A DNA stretch of 64,000 bases from Lysinibacillus contaminans (GTDB lineage Bacteria > Bacillota > Bacilli > Bacillales_A > Planococcaceae). Positions 9,638 through 18,295 of the stretch are shown here, piece after piece (within the stretch, counting starts at the first letter, position 1; each line of letters starts with the position of its first letter). The position numbers were made by a program, and so were the translations under genes. The DNA lies in contig NZ_LGRV01000003.1 in the NCBI RefSeq assembly GCF_001278945.1, positions 2,532,041 through 2,596,040 on the forward strand, written 5' to 3'. The notes under the pieces were generated by a model. That model saw only the letters and a program-made list of their open reading frames with translations. It did not search any database and was not told the DNA's origin.

Positions 9638-11189
9638 TTTGTTTCCACCCTTCTTCAATAAAATTTATTTTGATTGCCGTTTTTAATACACGCTCTAAAT
9701 GCTTTTTATGACGCTCCGCTTGATATCTTTCAGCGGCAACATTTTTTTCGACTAAAATATCTAACCTAACAAAGTCATTATCTTTATGCATTTTAATAGT
9801 ATGAACAACATTTCGTTTCGAAACATTTAATGCATAAACAAATTTTAACATAGCACCGAAATCACGCGTTTTACGATATTCCTCTCGACTTATCCACCCC
9901 GTAAAAGGTGAGGCAAAACGTTGATAGTAATCTTTATTTTTATAAGAGGCTAGAAGAGCTAATTGCACACGTTCCTTATGATTCAATCCGTCAATTGATT
10001 GATTGGCAATTAAGTAAAAAGTATGTTGGCTGGCTGAGTTTAGTTCTATATATTCACCAATATTAAATACCTTCGCGGCTTTACGTATTAACTGTAAATC
10101 TTGGGCGTTGAAAGTTAAATAATTTAAATGACAGCACTCCCGGTATAGCTGATCTACCAAATCCCTTAAATAATCCATTTCAATCTCGGCACGACCATAT
10201 TGTCTTGCTAGCCTCCTAGCGTTTCCCTCAAACACCTTGTATTTGTCGAAAGCTTGCTCATCACTTTTTAAAATCCGCTGGAGTATAAGACCCTCTCGTA
10301 ATCCTTTATTCGTTAGCTGAAACACTTCACTCTGTACAACCTCCATCAGAACACAAAAAACCTCTAATGCAGGTACGATAATATCGGCACGATCTGTTGA
10401 AAGCCCGTCCAATTGCTTTAATGCATCAAAAGACATATTGCCTAAATAGTTACTCAGTTCATCTATGTCTTGCTTTGGGATTTCATAACCATGTACACTG
10501 GCAATTGGATACGCACGCCTTTGCTGATGAATTTGTGCAATATTTCTCGCACTACCACCAATTGCAATAATGGGTAACTGAACACCTTGAATCCAAGGGA
10601 GTGACAGAAACTGTTCTTTCACAAAGTCAATTAGTTCCTTTCTTTCACTACTATTTGGAATATCTCCTTTTACAAAGTTCTGTTTTAAAGACACTGTTCC
10701 AAAAGGGAAGCTATGCGTGTTTAGAAGCTGCTTATCCTTATACAAGGTAATTTCAGTACTACCTCCACCAATATCAATTGTTATGGCAGAAGGTGTCCCC
10801 ATCGAATAAGCAACCGCCATATAACCGTAGTATGCCTCTTCCTCACCTGATAACAACTCAATTTGGATACCCGTATATTCCTTCATTCGCGCTATAATAC
10901 TATCTCGATTAGTCGCCTGGCGTATAGCGGCGGTTGCTGCGGCTTTTACATCTACAATTTCAAAATCATCAAGCATTGCTTTGAACGTTAATAATGTTTC
11001 AGTTAGCACTTGTATTCCTTCCTCAGACATTTCTCCTGTAGGTAGGATATACGTTCGTAGACGTGCCACTGTTTTAATATTTCCTAATTCACGAAGCCCT
11101 TCTTCTTTATCATAAAGATAAAGAACCAAACGAATAGTATTTGAGCCGATATCGATAATGGCCGTTTTCAAAATATCCAAATAGTTCAC
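9627..11189 (-). CDS. ppx: Exopolyphosphatase / guanosine pentaphosphate phosphohydrolase
   Basis: 520 residues of the Ppx/GppA family, actin-like ATPase fold. Motifs: AIIDIGSNTIRLVLY at the start (phosphate 1), TIDIGGGSTEIT (about residue 137) and IAIGGSARN. The C-terminal half (about 310-510) is the helical HD-like region, including LNHKERVQLALLASYK. It removes phosphate from polyphosphate ends, so it opposes the ppk product encoded directly downstream. The start is uncertain: GTG at 11189 lies only two bases after GGAGG, while TTG at 11180 lies 11 bases after it. The difference is three residues. Confidence 0.93.
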   Translation of the reverse strand: MNYLDILKTAIIDIGSNTIRLVLYLYDKEEGLRELGNIKTVARLRTYILPTGEMSEEGIQVLTETLLTFKAMLDDFEIVDVKAAATAAIRQATNRDSIIARMKEYTGIQIELLSGEEEAYYGYMAVAYSMGTPSAITIDIGGGSTEITLYKDKQLLNTHSFPFGTVSLKQNFVKGDIPNSSERKELIDFVKEQFLSLPWIQGVQLPIIAIGGSARNIAQIHQQRRAYPIASVHGYEIPKQDIDELSNYLGNMSFDALKQLDGLSTDRADIIVPALEVFCVLMEVVQSEVFQLTNKGLREGLILQRILKSDEQAFDKYKVFEGNARRLARQYGRAEIEMDYLRDLVDQLYRECCHLNYLTFNAQDLQLIRKAAKVFNIGEYIELNSASQHTFYLIANQSIDGLNHKERVQLALLASYKNKDYYQRFASPFTGWISREEYRKTRDFGAMLKFVYALNVSKRNVVHTIKMHKDNDFVRLDILVEKNVAAERYQAERHKKHLERVLKTAIKINFIEEGWKQNDN

Positions 11190-11271
11190 TTCCTCCGTGA
11201 GAAAATCATAGCAATTTTTTTGAATGCAAGTAATTCACACTATCTTTTACCATGCTCGTTGGCTTTTATAC

Positions 11272-11308
11272 AAAAAAACCGGAACCTAAAAGGCATCCGG
11301 TTTTTTTT
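11272..11308 (-). terminator. Intrinsic terminator downstream of cheV
   Basis: AACCGGA and TCCGGTT pair around an 18-nt loop that itself contains CCT/AGG pairing. The minus strand continues with seven T. The plus-strand side also ends in a run of T, so it can work both ways. It lies 236 bp after the cheV stop codon. Confidence 0.75.
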
Positions 11309-11357
11309 CTTATTTACATTCTTTCAGGATACCAATTATTTAAATTGAGGGTACACT

Positions 11358-11520
11358 TATATCAATTACGCATCCGCGTAATTGTGTCCTGATTGTGTAT
11401 CATACTTAGGCTTCACTAATACGAGTTAATTTGCCGTTTTCGGATGAATGCCAATGAGCATTGGCTAGTGCCTTGATCTTTGACATTCACAGGAGACATT
11501 AGCCTACTTCAACGAGCTCA
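11358..11520. repeat. Intergenic repeat copy A (decayed), headed by a 9-bp hairpin
   Basis: CAATTACGC (11363-11371) and GCGTAATTG (11376-11384) form a perfect hairpin with a 4-nt loop. It is followed by GTGTCCTGATTGTG and a tract with GACATT, which recall the organisation of the better preserved copy at 32176-32352. The segment fills the otherwise empty 235 bp between cheV and its terminator. Confidence 0.5.
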
Positions 11521-11543
11521 ACAGAATTATATTTTACGATTTA

Positions 11544-12446
11544 TCACAAAACAAGTTGATCTATACGTAATACAAGTTCTGCGATTTCTGGTTTACTAAT
11601 TTGGTCTTCCGCACCTACTTTATCACCTTTATGACGTAGGTCATCGGTAATTAAACTAGAGAAGATAATAACTGGTAGTTTTTGCAGTAATGGATGCTCT
11701 TTAATCTTACGTGTTAAATGGTGACCATCCATTTGTGGCATTTCAATATCAGTAACGACTAATTGAATATGCTCACTCACATCACCACCATTTTTAACTA
11801 ATGATTCTAAGTATTCGTAAGCATCACGACCATTTTCGAAAAATTCAACATTGACATAGCCTGCTTCATTCATCGTATCGAACAATAGCTTTCGTAATAA
11901 CGGCGAATCCTCCGCGATTAAAATTCGTTTTTCTGAACGATTTCGTTTACCTAATTTTTTCACCGACTCTACACTAATACCAGAATCAGGATTAATGTCC
12001 ACCATAATTTTCTCAAAGTCTAGTAATAGAATCATTTGTTCATTTTGCTTAATAACACCGATTACTTGTGACGTACCACCTTGATACATATCTGAAGGTT
12101 TTTCGATTTGATTCCATGAAATACGATGAATTTGCGTTACATTATCTACATGGAATACAACTCGTTGTTTATTAAACTCCGCAACGATATACTTCTGCTG
12201 CGGATTACGTTCTACATTTTGAATACCTAATACTCGTAGCATATCAACTACTGGTAATACTTCACCTCGTAATTGAATAATTCCCTCTACATGCGGGTGC
12301 GCGTGTGGAATAAATGTTACTTGAATTGGTTGAATTATTTCTTTCACCTTAATTACGTTTATACCAAATTTATTGTTGGCTACTTCAAATTCAACGATTT
12401 CTAGTTCATTTGTACCACTTTCTAATAAGATGCCTTTATGTTCCAA
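11544..12446 (-). CDS. cheV: Chemotaxis coupling protein CheV (CheW + receiver domain)
   Basis: 300 residues: CheW-like domain at about 12-155 and a response-regulator receiver domain at about 172-298. The receiver keeps its acidic pocket (ILIAEDSPLLRK), the phospho-acceptor Asp in VVTDIEMPQMDG and the Lys in ISKPE. CheV couples methyl-accepting receptors to CheA and adapts through phosphorylation of its receiver. The start is TTG at 12446 with AAGGAG ten bases upstream. In B. subtilis cheV also lies near ykuC and fadH, in agreement with this order. It is a single-gene unit here, with no other chemotaxis gene in the window. Confidence 0.95.
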   Translation of the reverse strand: MEHKGILLESGTNELEIVEFEVANNKFGINVIKVKEIIQPIQVTFIPHAHPHVEGIIQLRGEVLPVVDMLRVLGIQNVERNPQQKYIVAEFNKQRVVFHVDNVTQIHRISWNQIEKPSDMYQGGTSQVIGVIKQNEQMILLLDFEKIMVDINPDSGISVESVKKLGKRNRSEKRILIAEDSPLLRKLLFDTMNEAGYVNVEFFENGRDAYEYLESLVKNGGDVSEHIQLVVTDIEMPQMDGHHLTRKIKEHPLLQKLPVIIFSSLITDDLRHKGDKVGAEDQISKPEIAELVLRIDQLVL

Positions 12447-12515
12447 AGCAAGCCCGCTCCTTTCTATTCAACTTCTAAAATATAAATCAATTGTATCATA
12501 GCAGATACATTTCTC

Positions 12516-13838
12516 CTACTTGATATTTCCATTTTTATCATGCACTTTTAAGTGAACAAACAAGCCAATTACCGTCATCAAAATTAATGTCGATAACGCG
12601 ACTCTGCTTGCTAAAGTACCGTAATCTTTCATCCATAATGTTACCGTTCCATATACAGCAGGACCGATAATTGAAGATACTTTTCCCGAAAATGCAAACA
12701 AGCCAAAAAATTGACCTCGTTTTTCATCTGGAGATAGCTCAATAATATAAGTTCTAGAAGTTACCCACATCGAGCCAAGCGAAATACCAAACATACTACC
12801 AGCAATCCAAAACATCCATTGTTCTGTAGCAAAGACGGCAAAAACTAATGCAATAATCATTAATAACGCTACAATTGTTATCGCTCGTTTGGCCCCAATT
12901 GCTTTTGTGATATACCCAAAAGCAACTGATCCAATAATGGTTGATATTGTAGACACTAAGTAGAGAATGATAAATTGCCCTGAAGAAAAACCTACAATAG
13001 TTGTTGCATAGACAGCCATCATAGCAATCGTTGTAGCAATTGCATCATTTAAAAAGAAATACGCAATCATAAAGGTGAAAATAGCTTTATGCTGTTTCAT
13101 ATCTTTAAACGTCTGAATAATTTCCTTATAGCCATCAAAAAACTTCGTCGTCTTACGCTGTGCCTTTGGTATTGGTGTATCCTTATTAATAAAAAATAAT
13201 GGTAATGAAAATAATAAGTACAAAATCGCCGTTGGAATAAAGGCTCGATGGAAATCCGACTCGCCAACATATAAATAAACAAGTAATCCAAAAATAGTCC
13301 CTAGATAGCCAATACCTACACCATATCCAGAAATAAGTGGCATTTCTTCTTTTGTGCCCAAATCTCCCATCATAGAATCATAAAATACGAGACTTGAATT
13401 AAAGAAAAATTTAGCGATAACAAAGCTCACCACTACTAAAAATAAACTGAGAGGTACACCTGAAATAGTCGTCGCCAATGGAAGATCTGCCAACACACCC
13501 ATCATAAATGTAAAGAATATAGAAATCGATGCGAACCACACGATAAAACGTTTTTTGTAGCCAGTATTATCAATCCATACGCCAAACAACGGTGAAAAAA
13601 TGACGAGGAAAAAGCTTGCAATCGCATTTGCATAAGAAATGAATGTACTTGCTACTTGCTGCATCACTTCATTCGTGCCTAATACCTCATCCATGTAAAA
13701 CGGAAAGAATACTGTATTTATATTGGATGAAAAAATAGTATTGGCAAAATCATAAAATGCCCAAGACAAAATTGGTAAAGATAAATACAATGCTAGCTGA
13801 CTTCGATGTTGCACTTCACCCGCTTGCCTTTGTTTCAC
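12516..13838 (-). CDS. MFS transporter, UMF1/Atg22-like
   Basis: 440 residues with about 12 hydrophobic segments. The N-terminal signature LSWAFYDFANTIFSSNI is characteristic of the UMF1 family of the major facilitator superfamily (Atg22-like, YxiO in B. subtilis). The substrate is not known; Atg22 exports amino acids from the yeast vacuole, but bacterial members are mostly uncharacterised. Loop motif DNTGYKKR between segments 2 and 3 fits an MFS antiporter-type loop. The start is GTG at 13838 behind GGGGGG. The B. subtilis locus carries a different MFS gene (ykuC) at about this place, so position alone does not prove orthology. Confidence 0.85.
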   Translation of the reverse strand: MKQRQAGEVQHRSQLALYLSLPILSWAFYDFANTIFSSNINTVFFPFYMDEVLGTNEVMQQVASTFISYANAIASFFLVIFSPLFGVWIDNTGYKKRFIVWFASISIFFTFMMGVLADLPLATTISGVPLSLFLVVVSFVIAKFFFNSSLVFYDSMMGDLGTKEEMPLISGYGVGIGYLGTIFGLLVYLYVGESDFHRAFIPTAILYLLFSLPLFFINKDTPIPKAQRKTTKFFDGYKEIIQTFKDMKQHKAIFTFMIAYFFLNDAIATTIAMMAVYATTIVGFSSGQFIILYLVSTISTIIGSVAFGYITKAIGAKRAITIVALLMIIALVFAVFATEQWMFWIAGSMFGISLGSMWVTSRTYIIELSPDEKRGQFFGLFAFSGKVSSIIGPAVYGTVTLWMKDYGTLASRVALSTLILMTVIGLFVHLKVHDKNGNIK

Positions 13839-13938
13839 AAAATCCCCCCTTTTTTATCCTACACTACTAAACTAATTCCGACTTAACGAAAAAATACCTT
13901 TTTAGAAAAATTAAATAATACTTTACAGACCTATATTT

Positions 13939-13980
13939 AAAAACAACTTGTCTCAAAAAACGATGAGACAAGTTGTTTTT
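13939..13980 (-). terminator. Intrinsic terminator after ykwC
   Basis: ACAACTTGTCTC and GAGACAAGTTGT form a 12-bp perfect stem with a 10-nt loop, flanked by A and T runs on either side. It lies directly after the ykwC stop codon. Confidence 0.85.
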
Positions 13981-13990
13981 ACGCTACCTA

Positions 13991-14857
13991 TTATTTGTAA
14001 TATTTTATTAAAGCCTGTGTGCCTTCCTCTCCGTAGCCCGCTTCAATGAGCTTGTCATACATTTCATACGCTAGTGCTAAGCCTGGTAAAGTAATCCCCA
14101 TTCTTTTTGATTCATCTAAAGCAATTTTTATATCTTTCACAATGTGTTTTATGTAAAAACCAGGAGCATAATCTTCGACTACCATACGAGGTGCCAAATT
14201 ACTCAATGCCCATGAACCGGCAGCGCCTGAAGAAATTGATTGTAGAACAGTTGTTAGATCTAGCCCTGCCTTTAAACCATATGCTAAAGATTCACAAATA
14301 CCAATCATGCCTGAAGCAATCACAATTTGATTACACATTTTTGCATGTTGTCCCGCACCAGCCTCACCTTGGTAAACGATATTCGTGCCAAAGTGCTGCA
14401 ATACTGGTGATACCTTATTAAATGTTTCTACATCGCCACCAACCATAATTGATAATGTACCATTTTGTGCTCCAATATCACCGCCAGAAACAGGTGCATC
14501 CAAAGCAGTTACTCCTAAAGATTTCCCATGTGCATAAATTTTCTTTGCTAAAGTCGGCTCTGAAGTTGTCATGTCAATAACAACACTTCCAGCCTTTGCT
14601 GATTGAAATAAACCATTTTCTCCAAAATACACTTCTTCTACATCACTTGGATATCCGACCATCGTAAATGCTATATCTTTTCCTGCAAACGCTTCTGCAG
14701 GAGAACTTGCCCATTTAGCACCTAATGCCACAAGTGGTGTTGCTTTTTCTCTTGTACGTGTATAGACAGTTACTTCATGTCCATTAGTTAACAGATGCTT
14801 GACAATACTGGCGCCCATAACTCCAGTCCCAACGAAAGCAATACGCTCTTTTTCCAT
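13991..14857 (-). CDS. ykwC: Beta-hydroxyacid dehydrogenase, YkwC-like
   Basis: 288 residues of the 3-hydroxyisobutyrate/6-phosphogluconate dehydrogenase-like family. The NAD(P)-binding motif is FVGTGVMGASIVKHL (residues 7-21), the substrate loop is DAPVSGGDIGAQNGTLSIMVGG near 120-141 (given in parts: DAPVSGG, GTLSIMVGG), and the catalytic Lys region is HAKMCNQ near 168. Such enzymes oxidise short beta-hydroxy acids such as 3-hydroxyisobutyrate, tartronate semialdehyde or their analogues. The exact substrate cannot be read from sequence. ATG at 14857 is preceded by AAGGAG. Monocistronic, with a strong terminator. Confidence 0.85.
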   Translation of the reverse strand: MEKERIAFVGTGVMGASIVKHLLTNGHEVTVYTRTREKATPLVALGAKWASSPAEAFAGKDIAFTMVGYPSDVEEVYFGENGLFQSAKAGSVVIDMTTSEPTLAKKIYAHGKSLGVTALDAPVSGGDIGAQNGTLSIMVGGDVETFNKVSPVLQHFGTNIVYQGEAGAGQHAKMCNQIVIASGMIGICESLAYGLKAGLDLTTVLQSISSGAAGSWALSNLAPRMVVEDYAPGFYIKHIVKDIKIALDESKRMGITLPGLALAYEMYDKLIEAGYGEEGTQALIKYYK

Positions 14858-14975
14858 AAGTAAACAACTCCTTAATTTATATATGTCACAAGTGTAATTT
14901 AATGGTTATAAAAATTCAAATTATTCTTATTTTTGTAATACAAACACTGATATTCGCATATATACCGAGTAAACA

Positions 14976-15010
14976 TAAAAAGAGAGCAACGACGTGATAT
15001 CGCTGCTCTA
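14976..15010 (-). terminator. Intrinsic terminator after the spo0E-like gene
   Basis: Minus strand: AGAGCAGCG pairs with CGTTGCTCT (one G-U pair) around an 8-nt loop, followed by CTTTTTAT. Confidence 0.75.
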
Positions 15011-15042
15011 AAGGGGGAAATGAGAATGTTACTGTGTTCAAA

Positions 15043-15282
15043 CTAAGTATGTCCCCCTACGTTACTTTCTATACTAGCCAAATTTGTATTTTCACTCAAA
15101 CTCTTAATGCATTTTAACGGAACTGACTCTGTCAAAAGTTGTTCTTCATAATAAGTATTTATTAACTGATCTAATTGACGACTCAAGCGTATAGTATTTG
15201 CATTCTGCAATCCTTTTTCTACACCTGAGCGAATCATCATTTCACGGGCTTGCTCCATTTGTTTTAAGAGTAGATTAACCAT
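15043..15282 (-). CDS. Spo0E-family aspartyl-phosphate phosphatase
   Basis: 79 residues, the usual size for Spo0E/YisI/YnzD proteins. The family signature is LSRQLDQLIN at about 32-41 (S and LD within the helical hairpin). These proteins remove the phosphate from Spo0A-P and so delay sporulation. The C-terminal tail after residue 50 is longer than in the smallest members and shows no known motif. ATG at 15282 is preceded by AGGAGGG. Its presence beside two orphan kinases of the sporulation type in the same window gives input and output control of the Spo0A phosphorelay, an inference from family roles. Confidence 0.85.
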   Translation of the reverse strand: MVNLLLKQMEQAREMMIRSGVEKGLQNANTIRLSRQLDQLINTYYEEQLLTESVPLKCIKSLSENTNLASIESNVGGHT

Positions 15283-15375
15283 TCTACAACCCTCCTGAAG
15301 ACAAATAACTCATACCATTATTATACATTTCTTCTCACTTTACAACAGCCATTAACTTACGACAATGTTCGACAT

Positions 15376-15564
15376 TTAACTTCTAGGTACTTCCATGTAC
15401 GTATAAATCACTTTTCCATTTTGTTTTGCATCTCCTCTATAGTGTTTAAATAGAGGATGTTTTACCAACACCTCGCGAAATTCATAAAATTGGTCTTTAT
15501 CGATTTCAATGTTTTCAATTTTCCCTTCTTTTAGTTGTTGAAGCATCTCTTCATAGTTTTCCAT
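15376..15564 (-). CDS. Small conserved-looking cytosolic protein, unknown function
   Basis: 62 residues, highly charged, no membrane segment or signal. The first half (MENYEEMLQQLKEGKIENIEI) looks like a helix followed by a strand; the second half (FREVLVKHPLFKHYRGDAKQNG) looks globular. ATG at 15564 has AAGGAAG eight bases upstream. It is divergent from ykvS, with a 126-bp AT-rich gap that must hold both promoters. I do not recognise a family. Codon use and the ribosome-binding site support a real gene. Confidence 0.7.
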   Translation of the reverse strand: MENYEEMLQQLKEGKIENIEIDKDQFYEFREVLVKHPLFKHYRGDAKQNGKVIYTYMEVPRS

Positions 15565-15690
15565 TTTCTTCTTCCTTTCTCTTGTATATATTTTTGTGTA
15601 AAAAATTATGAATTATTCAAAAAAAGCTTTACGTTTTCATTATTTTATTGCAAACTGTATATTATTAGTCGATGAAGGAGCTGACTGTCT

Positions 15691-15879
15691 GTGAAAATAG
15701 CTGAAGTTGGAAATATTATCGAGTTTAAAGATGGTTTACAAGGTATTGTAGAAAAAGTAAATGAAAATTCGGTAATCGTTGATCTAACATATATGGAAAA
15801 CTTCGATTCCCTAGAAATTGAAGAAAAAACGGTTGTCAATCATAAGCGATACAAAATTTTAAATAATAGTGAAGCTTAA
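15691..15879 (+). CDS. ykvS: YkvS-like protein (DUF2187)
   Basis: 62 residues. The sequence AEVGNIIEFKDGLQGIVEKV followed by NENSVIVDLTYM and KTVVNHKRYKI is that of the DUF2187/YkvS family, a short SH3/KOW-like beta barrel of unknown function. The start is GTG at 15691 with AAGGAG 11 bases upstream. A strong terminator follows the stop codon. The conserved TVVNHKRYKI tail is the most diagnostic part. Confidence 0.85.
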   Translation: MKIAEVGNIIEFKDGLQGIVEKVNENSVIVDLTYMENFDSLEIEEKTVVNHKRYKILNNSEA

Positions 15880-15888
15880 TAGTCTGAA

Positions 15889-15932
15889 TAGTCCCTATTT
15901 GTCTTTATTGATGATAAGGGACTTTTTTTTTG
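15889..15932 (+). terminator. Intrinsic terminator after ykvS
   Basis: AGTCCCTAT and ATAAGGGACT form a stem (about 15890-15923) followed by nine T. Confidence 0.85.
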
Positions 15933-15959
15933 ATAATATAGAAATTGGAGGTTGTATGA

Positions 15960-16574
15960 ATGATACTAAATTCAAAACAAAAAAGTCTACTTCTTCTTTC
16001 TTTATTATTCACTTATGGCATGCTCGCATTTACTTTTGCTAATCAAGCTGTATTCTGGTATTTATATACCTTTACACTTCTGGTATGCATCGCTATCGCA
16101 ATCCTTGCAGGTACAATCGAAGATCAGTTACCTACATGGAAATTTTTACTTTTTGGTATAGGCTACGGTACCATTACTTATGGTTTTATTCGTTTTGGCT
16201 ATTGGCTTGCTCCATTAATTAATGATAGCTTAGTGCGCTCTGTACAGAAATTTTTATCAGATTACGGCCCGCAAAATATTTGGCATTATGTGTTTCTTAT
16301 TTTTATCGTAGCAATTGGTGAAGAACTATTCTGGCGTGGATACGTTCAACAGCAACTTAAGCGTTTTATGCGTCCGGTATTTGCCGTCCTTGTAACAGCC
16401 GTCTTATGTGCCCTTTCAATTGCTTTAAGTGGCTTTATACTTGGTATGATTGCAGCATTCGTGACGAGCATCATATGGGGCTTCTTGTATGAATGGCGTA
16501 AAAGTATGCCACTTATTATTGTAGCCCATGTCGTATTTGTACTATTATTATTTTTAGTATTACCATTAACATAA
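15960..16574 (+). CDS. CPBP-family intramembrane metalloprotease (Abi-like)
   Basis: 204 residues with about six hydrophobic segments. The family motif EELFWRGY is present (residues about 122-129, catalytic Glu-Glu and Arg), and the later His motif is seen as IVAHVVF near residue 187. The middle motif usually carrying FxxxH is weak (ALSIALSGFI). CPBP proteins are related to type II CAAX prenyl proteases and serve in bacteriocin self-immunity or peptide processing. The substrate here is unknown, and no bacteriocin gene is seen nearby. ATG at 15960 follows GGAGG by nine bases; the ATG at 15956 is in another frame. Confidence 0.85.
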   Translation: MILNSKQKSLLLLSLLFTYGMLAFTFANQAVFWYLYTFTLLVCIAIAILAGTIEDQLPTWKFLLFGIGYGTITYGFIRFGYWLAPLINDSLVRSVQKFLSDYGPQNIWHYVFLIFIVAIGEELFWRGYVQQQLKRFMRPVFAVLVTAVLCALSIALSGFILGMIAAFVTSIIWGFLYEWRKSMPLIIVAHVVFVLLLFLVLPLT

Positions 16575-16582
16575 TAACATTC

Positions 16583-16720
16583 AATTACGGCTAGGTGTAA
16601 TTACGTCTGTCGCAGAAAACATTACGCCCAAATTTTAATCTAGCTTGCTCCACTAATGCCTCTAATACTTTGTGGCATTCGACGGATGTTTTAACCTGAT
16701 TCAGCACCCTTTAAATTAAG
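16583..16720. repeat. Intergenic repeat copy B (decayed)
   Basis: AATTAC (16583) and GTAATT (16597) form a short hairpin, followed by an ACGTCTGTCGCAG tract, then GACGGATGTTTTAACCTGATTCAGC, given here as GACGGATG and TTAACCTGATTCAG. The order hairpin / GACATC-like / TTAACTTTATTCAG-like matches the copy at 32176-32352, but the sequence is diverged. Confidence 0.45.
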
Positions 16721-16766
16721 TATGAAAACGGTCTTCAGCCTATTACTTATGTAAATGAGAAATTTT

Positions 16767-16874
16767 GTGGCTGGCGCAAAACTTTCGCCACATGAAAAAT
16801 TTGTAGCTGACGCTGCGCTTTCGCTACATAAAACATTTGTGGCTGACGTTGCACTTTCGCCACATAAAACATTT
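16767..16874. repeat. Three tandem 36-bp hairpin repeats
   Basis: Exact units at 16767-16802, 16803-16838 and 16839-16874. Each starts with GTGGC, GTAGC or GTGGC and contains the matching reverse complement GCCAC, GCTAC or GCCAC 20 bases later, then an AT-rich tail ending AAATTT or ACATTT. The middle unit changes both sides of the stem together, so the pairing is kept. The array ends 70 bp before the lipoprotein gene. Confidence 0.85.
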
Positions 16875-16944
16875 GCTGAGTTAGGTTAAAATCTGGAAAC
16901 ATTTTATCACCTTACATCGTTCTATAAGAAAGGGAGGGCTTTTC

Positions 16945-17622
16945 ATGCAAAAAAAATTATTGTCTATGCTTGCATTATTACTTACAGCCATTTTAGTTGT
17001 AGGTTGTAACACAAGTGATAAGACAGAGGATTCTGACATTTCACAAAATGACCCATCAAATTCGGCGTCACAACAAACACCTTCAGACAGTGAATCTGTA
17101 GACGAAACGCAAGAAACGCCTGAACAAACAGGCTCAGCTACTAACACACCTTCTACACAAGAACAAGAAATAACTTATGTGCAAAAGGGTGCTGATAAAA
17201 AAGCAACAGCTACAGAATCTCAAAGTGTTGATCAGGGCTATAAATTACACCAATTACCAGGATTTACACTTTCACAAGAAGAACCTGGTAAAGATATAAT
17301 CGTCTCAAATGAAGATGACGAAGTATTTATGCGTATCGAATCCGTATCTACTACTGACACTAGTTTTGACAATGTGAAGTCATCTTTAGTAGATTATATG
17401 AACGCTGTGGGTGATACAACTCCATTATCTCCGGACGAATTAGGCGTCTTCAAAGATGCGAAAAAAGTTGAAGGCTATGTAGTTGATTTTGATACCGAAA
17501 AAGTAGTTGGGGTTGTTATTGAAAAAGATGGATTAATAGTAAAACTAACGATTCATGATAACAATACACAAGATTTAACAGCAGCTATGCTTGCAATGGC
17601 AGCAACAATTACACAAAAATAA
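16945..17622 (+). CDS. Lipoprotein of unknown function
   Basis: 225 residues. It begins MQKKLLSMLALLLTAILVVGC: a lipoprotein signal peptide with lipobox VVGC and Cys at about residue 21. Residues 22-85 are a low-complexity Ser/Thr/Gln/Glu/Asp linker without fold, typical for a tether through the cell wall. Residues 95-225 form a compact domain starting YKLHQLPGFTLSQEEPG, with no family that I recognise. ATG at 16945 is preceded by AAAGGGAGGG. A bidirectional terminator separates it from the convergent MarR gene. Upstream lies the tandem hairpin array. Confidence 0.85.
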   Translation: MQKKLLSMLALLLTAILVVGCNTSDKTEDSDISQNDPSNSASQQTPSDSESVDETQETPEQTGSATNTPSTQEQEITYVQKGADKKATATESQSVDQGYKLHQLPGFTLSQEEPGKDIIVSNEDDEVFMRIESVSTTDTSFDNVKSSLVDYMNAVGDTTPLSPDELGVFKDAKKVEGYVVDFDTEKVVGVVIEKDGLIVKLTIHDNNTQDLTAAMLAMAATITQK

Positions 17623-17694
17623 TTAAAAACAGCGTTAAACCTCCTCTGAACGCCAGATAGGCAGTTCGAGAAGGTCCTTACAAATACATCATTA

Positions 17695-17727
17695 AAAACC
17701 TTACGATACGCATCGTAAGGTTTTTTT
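17695..17727. terminator. Bidirectional terminator between the lipoprotein and MarR genes
   Basis: AAACCTTACGAT and ATCGTAAGGTTT form a 12-bp perfect stem around a 5-nt loop with T-runs on both strands. The two flanking genes converge on it. Confidence 0.9.
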
Positions 17728-18172
17728 AATAGGACAAATCTTTAATGGACAATCCTAATTTTTTTAGTAGCTTAATCGCTTCATCTTTTTCTTCGCTTGT
17801 TAAAACACTTAATAATTCATGAAGATGCTGTTCGTGGTTTGGAAACACCTCTGCCATAAATGCCTCTCCCTCTTTTGTAATCTCAGCATATGTTACACGA
17901 CGATCAGCCGGGCAGGAAACGCGAAGTAAATATCCTCTTTTTTCTAACTTATCAACTACATACGTAATGGACCCACTTGCAAGCAAGATTTTATTACCTA
18001 TCTGCTGCAAAGGTTGACGCCCCTTATGATAAAGTAACTCCAAGACAGCAAATTCTGTTGGATTTAATCCATTTTCCTGAAAAAATTGATTAGTCGTTTC
18101 ATTAATGGCTTTATGTGCACGGGATAGTACAATATATAATTTTAAAGATTGTTTAATATTCTCTGAAGTCAT
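17726..18172 (-). CDS. mhqR: MarR-family repressor, MhqR-like
   Basis: 148 residues with the MarR winged helix at about 35-105; NPTEFAVLELLYHKG, ILLASGSITYVVDKLE (recognition helix) and DRRVTYAEIT (wing). These segments closely recall MhqR (YkvE) of B. subtilis, which represses mhqNOP, mhqED and azoR2 and responds to quinones and other electrophiles. A near-perfect copy of the published MhqR operator lies before the yceI gene at 49360-49377 in this same window, which supports the call. No such site is seen before this gene, so no autoregulation is evident. ATG at 18172 is preceded by AAAGGA. One Cys (in SCPADRR) lies just before the wing. Confidence 0.7.
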   Translation of the reverse strand: MTSENIKQSLKLYIVLSRAHKAINETTNQFFQENGLNPTEFAVLELLYHKGRQPLQQIGNKILLASGSITYVVDKLEKRGYLLRVSCPADRRVTYAEITKEGEAFMAEVFPNHEQHLHELLSVLTSEEKDEAIKLLKKLGLSIKDLSY

Positions 18173-18295
18173 GACCTTGTCCTTTCAATTCCTACGTTAT
18201 CTTGCCATTATAGCGATTTCGGAAAAGAATTGTCAAAAGCATCATACTCAACCATTTGATCTCCCAGTGACCCTCTCTGTTTAAAACTAATTAGA

